From CAYZEZ01 sp964477295 (GTDB taxonomy: Bacteria > Bacteroidota > Bacteroidia > Bacteroidales > SM23-62), in assembly GCA_964477295.1 (NCBI GenBank), contig CAYZEZ010000123.1, positions 1 through 13,351 of the forward strand: a stretch of 13,351 nt of DNA. Reading direction: 5' to 3'. The translations under genes were made by a program, and so were the position numbers. Each line of letters opens with the position of its first letter. Positions within the stretch are counted from its first letter, which is position 1. Below the pieces are notes generated by a model that did no database searches, had not been told where the DNA came from, and saw only the letters and a program-made list of their open reading frames with translations. This document shows, piece after piece, positions 6,866 through 13,351 of this stretch.

Positions 6866-8260
6866 CTATTTGGATATAAGAGCAATCCAGTGCTGGTTGC
6901 CAGGGGCAGTAACAGGGACCAGCCTTCCCCCGGAAACGAAAGTTCCTTCTTCCCATTCGGCCGCTAGCACATCACACCATTTTACCGAAAAATCACCTTT
7001 ATACTTGCTCAGGTCCAGTAGCACCGATCCACCCTTCGGGAAATAAATGGCGTATTCCTTTCCTTCAATGGCGCGACAATATGCTTCATGTTCTTCCCTT
7101 TCCGAAAGCACACCGTTTAAGGGTTTACCGTTAAACCAGTCCATCTGGTCAGACAGGCTACGAATACTCTTAATAACAGCCCGGGCAATTTCATTTAATC
7201 CCTGACCTGAACCAGGCCTGTGAAAACGGGTACCCGCACATCCGAAAAAGGCATTCTGAATATATGATTCGATGCCGTTCCTTGTAGTTTTATGTCTGCC
7301 CCCGTCATTTCCGTAAACTTTTACATTATTGACCGGCCTGACTGCATCAATAAACCTCAACCGTTTCAGTTGAGCCAGTCCATTCGTCCAGTGGTCCTCG
7401 CCTGTAATGTGATTGTTTTGTGAAATATCAACAAATCCATAGGTCTCAGGATGATCGAACGTTTCGCTGTGGATAGGATTAGACAGGTCCCATGGATCCC
7501 ACATCTCGGTTGTATACACGATTTTACCAGCTTCCCTGGCTTTCTTCTGAATGTAGAGCGACCAGAATTTTCCCCAGTCAGATGTGACGGATGTCTCATT
7601 GTCCATGCAATACAAAACATTATCATATGCCAGGCTGTATGACAACAATTTATCTACAAACTTACTCTGGTAAAACAGGACCGGTGTAATGGCCAGTTGC
7701 TCAGGTATGCTCCAGAAAAATTTATTTTCAGTGTAGATGGGGTGGGTTTCAATCACCGGCGACAGTTTAGACCTGCGTTCATTGTAATTCACATTATTGG
7801 TTGGATTAAAGGGATTAACACTCCAGATATCCCTGTAAAAATCAAAGGTTGCCCATATTTCAACCTGTACGATAATGTTTCGCTCAGCGGTAAGTTTCAG
7901 CAGGTTATCAAACCTTTTCCAGTATTCATCATTCCAGGTTCGCAGATCGTATTTGCCCTCCTCATTCTTTCCAAATGGCCAAACATTACCACTGTCTCTC
8001 GACGACATCGTATTTCTTACATAATTGCCACCCACCGAACGCAGCAGGTCAAGGTGTTCTTCCAGATCAGGTATCTGGAAAAGGTTATCCTCCACGGATC
8101 CCCCGAGCAATAAAACTTCCTTTCCCTGATAAGCCCAATATCCAGGATGTATCAGGCTGGGTTGGATAGTGTTATCTGAGGCTGCTTGTTTACTTTTATC
8201 AGGTGAGGGGTTGCAGCTCAGCAGAAAAAGCACTAAAAAGGGTATTGTCAGTTTTTTCAT
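6866..8260 (-). CDS. Lipoprotein with putative TIM-barrel glycosidase domain and collagen-binding-like C-terminal domain
   Basis: The 464-residue protein has a strong lipobox LLSC (Cys16), so it is membrane-anchored and exported. From about residue 38 it runs like a cellulase-type (beta/alpha)8 barrel: GKEVLLLGGS, HLDLLRSVGGNYVRNT (69-84), a long RNIIVQVEIWATFDF strand (127-141), then VLYCMDNETS (215-224), where Glu222 after Asn is the best candidate acid/base at the end of strand 4. Later segments include YTTEMWDPW (249-257) and VDISQNNHITGEDHW (277-291), a possible site for the nucleophile. Residues about 395-464 (YAIYFPKGG, LDLSKYKGDFSVKWCD, PGNQHWIALI) look like the small beta domain called putative collagen-binding, common behind DUF4038/apiosidase-like barrels. 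The exact family is not recognised. It is the last gene of the glycan cassette, 183 bp after the DUF6807 gene, with no promoter element seen in that gap. Confidence 0.7.
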   Translation of the reverse strand: MKKLTIPFLVLFLLSCNPSPDKSKQAASDNTIQPSLIHPGYWAYQGKEVLLLGGSVEDNLFQIPDLEEHLDLLRSVGGNYVRNTMSSRDSGNVWPFGKNEEGKYDLRTWNDEYWKRFDNLLKLTAERNIIVQVEIWATFDFYRDIWSVNPFNPTNNVNYNERRSKLSPVIETHPIYTENKFFWSIPEQLAITPVLFYQSKFVDKLLSYSLAYDNVLYCMDNETSVTSDWGKFWSLYIQKKAREAGKIVYTTEMWDPWDLSNPIHSETFDHPETYGFVDISQNNHITGEDHWTNGLAQLKRLRFIDAVRPVNNVKVYGNDGGRHKTTRNGIESYIQNAFFGCAGTRFHRPGSGQGLNEIARAVIKSIRSLSDQMDWFNGKPLNGVLSEREEHEAYCRAIEGKEYAIYFPKGGSVLLDLSKYKGDFSVKWCDVLAAEWEEGTFVSGGRLVPVTAPGNQHWIALISK

Positions 8261-8443
8261 GATCTCAGGTTTAGACTATTAAAAGGGGTTGTTAAAAGTG
8301 CCAGCTTTCAGATGAACAGCCATCCCGGACTTGTTTCAGCATCTGTCACTATCTGATAATTATATCCCGATTCCGGGTACCCGGGCCGGAATGACTCAGA
8401 TCGTAAATAAAATACTACCTGAAACAGCGCTATAAACGGAATG
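8261..8443. other. Largest gene-free gap; contains a GC-rich inverted repeat
   Basis: These 183 bp separate the DUF6807 and glycosidase-like genes, both on the minus strand. ATTCCGG (8370-8376) and CCGGAAT (8386-8392) form a 7-bp inverted repeat, and a 12-bp palindrome CCGGGTACCCGG overlaps it at 8373-8384. It could act as a partial terminator or a processing hairpin after the DUF6807 gene, but no T-run follows on the minus strand. I found no convincing TAnnTTTG element, so the downstream gene may still depend on read-through. No open frame of note. Confidence 0.4.
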
Positions 8444-9547
8444 TTATTTCGTTTTAAAGGAGTCAAATTGCCGGTTCAGCTCATCATCGGTTGCACGGTG
8501 GCCGGAGGTAATATATAACCTGTGTTTAAAGGTGGCAGACTCGCCCTTCTTTAAAGTGAAATTGAGTTCCTCTTTGCCGTCGCTAAACACCTTTAATCCC
8601 AGGTTATTGACAGCAAACAGGCCATAACCCCTTGCATGCCATGAGGCAGGATATCCGGGATTTTCGGGATGGTCAAACATGGCTATGGTAATCTCTTCAT
8701 CACCTTTAGTTGCAGATAATCCAACCCAATCAGCTCTTTTTCCCCATACTTCCAGATCTTCTATCCCATTGCTGTTCCTGTAATGTCCATTTATACCTTC
8801 ATTATTCAACACTTTTACTTCCGACGGATTGCCTTCTGAATCGGTAAATACCTGCGGTTGATCGGAGGGATATTCAAAGGCCCTGTCAACACGAATGGCG
8901 AACAAACCTTCTTTGTTATCCGTAAAAACAACATCTTCAGCGCTAGCAGTGAGCGTTGTTATCCGGTCGATCGTGCGGGTATCCTCACCACCACTGAATT
9001 CAAACCTCGTATCCTCATTCAAAATCGCAATGGCAGGCAAGAGTGCATCAGGCTGTACCATCCAGTCCATGGTCACTTCCAGGATTCCAATATCCTCCCT
9101 GCTGATCGCCTGCTTCACCTCACGGTGCACTATTTTGCCATAATGGATTTTATTTTCCTTGGGGATAGCAAAAGAATTATTCCAGAAATCAAATCCATTT
9201 ACATCTCCATAATTAAACCAGACGCCAACTTGGTGGGGATGGTCAACACGTTCACCTTCTCTGGGTTTAATTGGATATCCCCTGGTAATAACTGTTCCCG
9301 CTGCAGTATAGACAGGATATAAAAAGGGTTTTTCCATTTCTTGAGGATACATATAGGATGTCAGTTTTTCACCATCAATAAATACATCCACTTTTCTGTC
9401 TGCTTCCGAATGGACCAGAACGACACCCTTTTTTGTTCCCTCTTCCACCTGATCTGTTTTGGTTTTTGGTGTGGTTTTACACGCTGAAAAACAGAGCAGC
9501 AAAAAGACAACTGAAAAGACCAGATTTCGATAACCAATAAATTTCAT
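8444..9547 (-). CDS. DUF6807 (PmoA-like) family lipoprotein
   Basis: The 367-residue protein has a lipoprotein signal ending in FSAC (Cys23), followed by a Lys/Thr-rich linker. The body matches the DUF6807 family, formerly labelled 'methane oxygenase PmoA': VFIDGEKLTSY (55-65), KPFLYPVYTAAGTVITRGYP (73-92), then the hallmark DHPHQVGVWFNYGDVNGFDFW (102-122) with His103 and His105, and a later WVGLSATKGDEEITIAMFDHPENPGYP segment. The family is a beta-rich fold with no relation to true particulate methane monooxygenase. Its biochemical role is not established to my knowledge; it commonly sits beside Gfo/Idh/MocA and DUF1080 genes in Bacteroidota and Planctomycetota, as here. The conserved His pair suggests metal or sugar binding (inference). 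The gene starts 15 bp after the oxidoreductase stop, so cotranscription is likely. Confidence 0.85.
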   Translation of the reverse strand: MKFIGYRNLVFSVVFLLLCFSACKTTPKTKTDQVEEGTKKGVVLVHSEADRKVDVFIDGEKLTSYMYPQEMEKPFLYPVYTAAGTVITRGYPIKPREGERVDHPHQVGVWFNYGDVNGFDFWNNSFAIPKENKIHYGKIVHREVKQAISREDIGILEVTMDWMVQPDALLPAIAILNEDTRFEFSGGEDTRTIDRITTLTASAEDVVFTDNKEGLFAIRVDRAFEYPSDQPQVFTDSEGNPSEVKVLNNEGINGHYRNSNGIEDLEVWGKRADWVGLSATKGDEEITIAMFDHPENPGYPASWHARGYGLFAVNNLGLKVFSDGKEELNFTLKKGESATFKHRLYITSGHRATDDELNRQFDSFKTK

Positions 9548-9562
9548 GAGTACAGGTTTTTA

Positions 9563-10906
9563 TTAATATTTAAAAACAGAATTACCGGCCATTACCTCCT
9601 GGGAAGCTTCATCGAAGGTTATACGCTGACCCGTATGCAGTGCTGCGGAAGTCATAATAACAGCAATGGCATGATTATAGCCAGCCATGACATCTGCATG
9701 CGTCTTTTCCCTGCTTCTGACACATTCCATCCAGTTTCTCATATGGGCAGAGGTCATAGCATCAACTCCTGTATTCGCTCCGGCTTCGACATGGGCAGTG
9801 GGCAATTTATAATCTTCCAGCAGAAAGGGCTTCATTCCCATCGCAGAAGCAAACCTCTCCTCCAGTCCTCCTTCTGAGGTAACCATATTGGTTGAAAGGT
9901 CCATAGTACCTCCGTTCGATCTGTATAGTTCCTTTACACCACCTGCCGAATTATGCTGCCGTGAAGAATATAATACCTGGAATGCCTTATCATCATGAGT
10001 CCTGTATTCAAATACTGCAGTCATTGTATCGAAGTTTTTACGCCCGTCTTTCCACACATAAACACCTCCATTGGCAGAACAGGTTGTGGGATGATTAATA
10101 CCGGTAAACCAGTGGACGGTATCAATCTGGTGACACATCCATTGGCCGGGGATGCCACTTGAATAAGGCCAGAACAACCTGTACTCAAGATATTTTCTCG
10201 GATCCCATTCTTCATAGGGCCGGTTCATGAGGTACCTTATCCAATCTGTATCCTCCTTTTTGATGCTGGCTGTTAACTCGGGCAACCGCCACCTTCCTGG
10301 CTGATTAACGTTCCAGGTCATTTCCACCATGGTTACATCGCCAAACTTGCCTGATTTTATATATTCGGCTGCAGCCTGGTAGTTGATGCCGCTCCGTCGT
10401 TGTGATCCGATCTGTATAACTTTGCCTGTTTCTTTAGCTGCCCTCAATGCGGCTCGCGCATCGGACATGGTCTCGGCAAAAGGTTTCTCACAATAAACAT
10501 CACAGCCATTTTTTACTGCCTGAACTAAATGGAGTGCATGCTGAAAGTCCGCTGTACTGATGATGACAGCATCTACTTCCATCTTCTCATATAATTCCTC
10601 ATTGTTCCTGGCCAGCTGTACTTTAATACCCTTTTCACTAAAGAATTCATCTGCTTCTTTACGGCGCCTGTTCCAGATATCCGAAACAGCAACGATCTCA
10701 AAATTCAATTCCTTGTTGTGGGTAAAAAATGCAGGGAGAAGTGAATATTTGCACCGGTTTGAAAAACCTACAATGCCTACCCTGATTTTATCGTTCGCTC
10801 CCGGGATCCTCGCATAACTCTTTGATGTGAGAGCCATGCCACCCAAAGTGACACCTGCTGTTCCGATGGCCGATTTTTTAATGAAGTCTCGTCTGGTATT
10901 TTTCAT
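9563..10906 (-). CDS. Tat-exported Gfo/Idh/MocA family oxidoreductase
   Basis: The 447-residue protein starts with a twin-arginine signal: RRDFIKK at 5-11, then a weakly hydrophobic Gly/Ala-rich segment ending near SYA (30-32). Tat export means it folds with its dinucleotide cofactor in the cytoplasm and acts in the periplasm. The Rossmann domain shows VGIVGFSNR (43-51), AVSDIW (73-78), VIISTADFQHA (114-124), the EKP motif at 140-142 (Lys141), and GSQRRSG (167-173). The substrate domain has WNVNQPGRWRLPE (198-210), RLFWPYSSGIPGQW and CHQIDTVHWFTG, where His259, Asp262 and His265 are candidate catalytic residues. Related exported enzymes either oxidise glycosides at C3 or, in GH109, cleave them by an NAD-dependent route; sequence alone does not decide, but the DUF1080 gene just upstream favours 3-keto chemistry. 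Spacing is 47 bp after DUF1080 and 15 bp before DUF6807. Confidence 0.88.
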   Translation of the reverse strand: MKNTRRDFIKKSAIGTAGVTLGGMALTSKSYARIPGANDKIRVGIVGFSNRCKYSLLPAFFTHNKELNFEIVAVSDIWNRRRKEADEFFSEKGIKVQLARNNEELYEKMEVDAVIISTADFQHALHLVQAVKNGCDVYCEKPFAETMSDARAALRAAKETGKVIQIGSQRRSGINYQAAAEYIKSGKFGDVTMVEMTWNVNQPGRWRLPELTASIKKEDTDWIRYLMNRPYEEWDPRKYLEYRLFWPYSSGIPGQWMCHQIDTVHWFTGINHPTTCSANGGVYVWKDGRKNFDTMTAVFEYRTHDDKAFQVLYSSRQHNSAGGVKELYRSNGGTMDLSTNMVTSEGGLEERFASAMGMKPFLLEDYKLPTAHVEAGANTGVDAMTSAHMRNWMECVRSREKTHADVMAGYNHAIAVIMTSAALHTGQRITFDEASQEVMAGNSVFKY

Positions 10907-10953
10907 CCTGGTTTAATATTTAGTTATATATAATTGGTGTTTAGCTATCAAGA

Positions 10954-12318
10954 TTATTCCTCGAATACTTTGATTTTAATGTTCCTGAAGGATACCTCAT
11001 TTCCATGGTCCTGCAATAAGATATGGCCTGCTTTAGCTTCGCCAAAGTTTTTCCAATCCTTGTATTTGCTGATCTTTACAAGTTCACGATAGGCGTCTGA
11101 TCCCCTTTCATATTCCAGCACTTTGCTACCGTTAAGCCAGTGTTCAACATGACCGTCTTCAGATATAATACGTGCCATATTCCACTGGCCCATTGGTCTC
11201 ACCCGTTTATTTTGGGCAGTGATCAGATCATACAACGAGGCAACGGTCCTGTTACCATCCCTGCCTTGTTGAGAATCCGGATGCAGGGCATCATCAAGGA
11301 TCTGATATTCTAGTCCGATTGCGGATCCCTTGGTTTCTTCATTTTCCGTAACATAATATTTTATGCCACTGTTTGCTCCTGGTGTTAATTTAAAGTCTGC
11401 CTTGAAATCAAAATTGGCGTACTCATCAATTGTAACAATATCTCCACCATGTTCGGCTTCTCCGCCGCCGGATGCTTCAACCGACAATGCGCCATCAGCA
11501 ACCTTCCATCCAAACTCAGGAAAGGTTTCCTTATGGGCTCCCCGCCAGAAATCAGTCGTTTCCCCGTCGAAAAGCAGTTCCCAGCCTTCTTCTTTTTCTT
11601 CATCGGTGAGGCCATTGTTTAAAAGGGTTGTTTTCACAGGTACCTCTTCCTCAGAAATGGTTACATAATCTCTCACATTTTCAGTCAGGATCCTGATGTT
11701 TCTCCATTTTACCTCCACGCCCTCTGTCCAGGGTCTGTCCTTAACATTTACAGCATGTACCTGGAGACATATAAAGCCGTCCTCGTCCATCTCATCAACC
11801 AGGTTAACACACATCACACCGTTTATCCATGTTTTCATAGAACTGCCAACGGCCTCAATCCTGTATTTATTCCACTCAAAGTTCCTGAATGCTTTCCTTC
11901 CTGCTTCATTGTCGCCAAGATGGTAAAGCCATGCTCTCCTGGCTTCATCATAGATACCTCCACTGTAGGCCCTGGGAGAGGGATCTATTTCAACCTGGTA
12001 ACCGTGTACCCTTCCATTCTGATATTCGTGGCTGCGTATCTGGATCCCTGAATTCAGTGCTGTGTCGACCAGGACTTCCAACTCCAGGATAAAATCACCA
12101 TAGGTTTTTTTTGTACACAGGAAACTATTGGGTGTATTTGGAACGGTTGTACCTATGATCACTCCATCAGCCAGTTCATACCTGGCTTCTCCCCCTTTCT
12201 GCTCAAAGTCATCAAGGTTTTTACCGTTGAAAAGATCAGTCCACGGGACTTTCTGTGAATCTGTACACGAGAACAAAAAAATGGGCAATGCTAGTAAAAC
12301 AATGAATAATCTCTTCAT
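10954..12318 (-). CDS. Lipoprotein with two DUF1080 (3-keto-disaccharide hydrolase) domains
   Basis: The 454-residue lipoprotein (lipobox LFSC, Cys18) contains two copies of the lectin-like, laminarinase-fold DUF1080 domain, at about 25-212 and 245-453. Each copy shows the same ordered motifs: LFNGKNLDDF (29-38) / LFDGETTDFW (249-258), NSGI (89-92 / 316-319), GYQVEID (106-112) / GLEYQILDD (335-343), WNKYRIEA...WINGV / WNMARII...HWLNGS, and GFICLQVHA (181-189) / GHILLQDHG (431-439), ending with a WRNIRI or FRNIKI strand. The family is known to cleave glycosides already oxidised to 3-keto form, releasing the aglycone or second sugar. The divergence between copies suggests one may bind while the other cleaves (inference). 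Most family members have one domain of about 200-250 residues. It starts 27 bp after the galU stop and is followed by the Tat oxidoreductase, its likely partner. Confidence 0.9.
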   Translation of the reverse strand: MKRLFIVLLALPIFLFSCTDSQKVPWTDLFNGKNLDDFEQKGGEARYELADGVIIGTTVPNTPNSFLCTKKTYGDFILELEVLVDTALNSGIQIRSHEYQNGRVHGYQVEIDPSPRAYSGGIYDEARRAWLYHLGDNEAGRKAFRNFEWNKYRIEAVGSSMKTWINGVMCVNLVDEMDEDGFICLQVHAVNVKDRPWTEGVEVKWRNIRILTENVRDYVTISEEEVPVKTTLLNNGLTDEEKEEGWELLFDGETTDFWRGAHKETFPEFGWKVADGALSVEASGGGEAEHGGDIVTIDEYANFDFKADFKLTPGANSGIKYYVTENEETKGSAIGLEYQILDDALHPDSQQGRDGNRTVASLYDLITAQNKRVRPMGQWNMARIISEDGHVEHWLNGSKVLEYERGSDAYRELVKISKYKDWKNFGEAKAGHILLQDHGNEVSFRNIKIKVFEE

Positions 12319-12345
12319 GGTGTTGTTGATATAAGGAAAATAAAA

Positions 12346-13239
12346 TTACACATTTTTTTTTGTGTTTTTCTGAATGTTCATTACTTCCTCTATGAGCCAG
12401 TCCTGAAAAGCTTCACCAAATTCCTTACTCTTAAGTCCATAAGCAACATTCGTTTTAAGGAAATCAAGCTTATTGCCCATATCGTATCGTTTGCCCTCGA
12501 ACCTTAATCCATACATTTCGTGTTCCTGAAGCATCATCTGCATAGCGTCCGTAAGCTGGAACTCATTGTTTAATCCTGGTTTTACACGGTCGAGGTAGTC
12601 AAATATCTCGGGAGTAAATATGTATCTGCTGGCAATGGCCAGGTTTGAGGGTGCTTTCTCGACTGATGGTTTTTCAATAAACTGGCTTATGGCTATAAGA
12701 TCTGGTTCCACTTCCTTTCCAACAACAATTCCATACCGGTCAACCAGCTGCTTGTCAACCTTCTCCAGGGCTACAACCGATTTACTGTATTTGTTAAATA
12801 CATTAATCAGTTGTTTGGTAATATATCCTTTACTTCCTTCTATTATTGTATCACCTAATAAAACCACAAAAGGCTCTCCATTTATATGGTGACGCGCATA
12901 TCGGATGGCATCGCCAAGTCCATTCATTTCTCTTTGCCATACGAAATGAATATCGGCAAGGTTGGTAATATCCTGAATGATTTTAAGTTCTTTATGTTTG
13001 TTCTTTTCCAGGAGCTGCTGTTCCAGCTCAAAGCTCCTGTCGAAATGCTCCTCAATGGCACGTTTTCCTTTTCCAATAATCATCAGAATATCCTCTATTC
13101 CCGATTCGACAGCTTCTTCGACAACATATTGTATCGTGGGCTTATCCACGATGGGTAACATCTCCTTGGGTTGAGATTTAGTAGCCGGAAGAAACCGGGT
13201 GCCAAATCCCGCTGCAGGAATAACTGCTTTTGTAATCAT
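12346..13239 (-). CDS. galU: UTP-glucose-1-phosphate uridylyltransferase
   Basis: The 297-residue cytoplasmic enzyme makes UDP-glucose from UTP and glucose 1-phosphate for cell-surface polysaccharides and glycosylation. The nucleotidyltransferase signature AAGFGTRFLPATKSQPKEMLP spans 9-29 with Arg15 and Lys25. Further family motifs are KPTIQYVVEEAV (33-44), WQREMNGLGDAI (101-112), VVLLGDTI (125-132) with metal-binding Asp130, QFIEKP (186-191), NNEFQLTDA (224-232) and GKRYDMGNKLDFL (249-261). The length is normal for bacterial GalU. The start at 13239 gives MITKAVIPAAG, the standard N-terminus. It begins 11 bp after the preceding partial gene and ends 27 bp before the DUF1080 lipoprotein, so all are probably on one transcript; whether galU belongs functionally with the catabolic cassette is unclear. 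Confidence 0.96.
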   Translation of the reverse strand: MITKAVIPAAGFGTRFLPATKSQPKEMLPIVDKPTIQYVVEEAVESGIEDILMIIGKGKRAIEEHFDRSFELEQQLLEKNKHKELKIIQDITNLADIHFVWQREMNGLGDAIRYARHHINGEPFVVLLGDTIIEGSKGYITKQLINVFNKYSKSVVALEKVDKQLVDRYGIVVGKEVEPDLIAISQFIEKPSVEKAPSNLAIASRYIFTPEIFDYLDRVKPGLNNEFQLTDAMQMMLQEHEMYGLRFEGKRYDMGNKLDFLKTNVAYGLKSKEFGEAFQDWLIEEVMNIQKNTKKNV

Positions 13240-13250
13240 TAGCTATTTAT

Positions 13251-13351
13251 TTAATCCTGAATTATCCTCGGTTTAATTATTGTAATCTTATGTTTCTGCA
13301 ACTTGTTTTTAAGAGAATTAAACATTGTTTCATCCTTAAATGTGCCAACGA
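13251..13351 (-). CDS. 3' end of an unidentified gene upstream of galU
   Basis: An open frame enters from the right edge and reads 32 full codons before TAA at 13253-13251. The tail contains VGTFKDETMFNSLKNKLQKH and then a short basic, Ile-rich end finishing in IIQD. It is lysine-rich and helix-prone, with codon use like its neighbours. The stop is 11 bp before the galU start, typical of an operon. VGTFKD followed by an amphipathic helix resembles the beginning of a SPOR-like repeat, but too little follows to claim it. Function not recognised. Confidence 0.6.
   Translation of the reverse strand, partial: VGTFKDETMFNSLKNKLQKHKITIIKPRIIQD

Noticed and set aside
7697..8113. 138-codon plus-strand open frame opposite the glycosidase-like gene
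   Set aside because: Antisense shadow of the barrel domain without family features.
8858..9322. 154-codon plus-strand open frame opposite the DUF6807 gene
   Set aside because: Antisense to the conserved DUF6807 core, no motifs, and no leader of its own.
6866..12318. Complete polysaccharide utilisation locus
   Set aside because: No SusC/SusD pair, sulfatase, or hybrid regulator lies in the window, so the cassette is not called a PUL.
13251..13351. SPOR domain at the right edge
   Set aside because: VGTFKD plus a helix is suggestive, but the protein ends before the second half of a SPOR domain could form, so only an unidentified gene end is reported.

Overview
The window looks like a chromosomal segment of a Bacteroidota species, probably an environmental Bacteroidales/Marinilabiliales-type organism. 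The grounds are moderate GC, A-rich rather than strong Shine-Dalgarno leaders, many Sec/SPII lipoprotein signals, a PorE-like TPR/PD40/OmpA protein, families typical of that phylum (DUF1080, DUF6807, exported Gfo/Idh/MocA enzymes) and one good TAnnTTTG promoter element. No rRNA, tRNA, CRISPR array, transposase or phage gene was found. All genes except one (5762-6805) lie on the minus strand, so the layout below follows transcription from right to left.

Right block (13351 to 6866, minus): the 3' end of an unidentified gene, then galU (UTP-glucose-1-phosphate uridylyltransferase). After these come four exported proteins: a lipoprotein with two DUF1080 (3-keto-disaccharide hydrolase) domains, a Tat-exported Gfo/Idh/MocA oxidoreductase, a DUF6807 (PmoA-like) lipoprotein, and, after a 183-bp gap, a lipoprotein with a putative TIM-barrel glycosidase domain and a collagen-binding-like tail. 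The first three are separated by only 47 and 15 bp. I read this as a periplasmic cassette that cleaves glycosides oxidatively: the oxidoreductase makes a 3-keto sugar and the DUF1080 protein breaks the activated bond. No SusC/SusD pair, hydratase or isomerase is visible.

Middle block (6805 to 3603): a plus-strand cytoplasmic Gfo/Idh/MocA dehydrogenase of the IolW/YhhX (scyllo-inositol dehydrogenase-like) type. It diverges from a minus-strand pair: a PhoA-family alkaline phosphatase lipoprotein and a beta-propeller-like lipoprotein whose start overlaps the phosphatase end by 20 nt. Phosphate or phosphoinositol scavenging is a possible shared theme, but this is inference.

Left block (3602 to 1, minus): a PorE-like envelope protein (TPR, five PD40 motifs, carboxypeptidase-regulatory-like domain, OmpA peptidoglycan-binding domain) followed 36 bp later by an exported bleomycin-hydrolase-type C1 cysteine peptidase. 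Beyond a possible terminator, the first 62 codons of a serine hydrolase (beta-lactamase family) run off the left edge. The PorE-like gene has a perfect TAnnTTTG element and an 18-bp perfect palindrome in its leader, which also move its start codon inward. Two intergenic spots carry degenerate 7-bp-period tandem repeats. No gene-free stretch exceeds 300 bases; the longest is 8261-8443.
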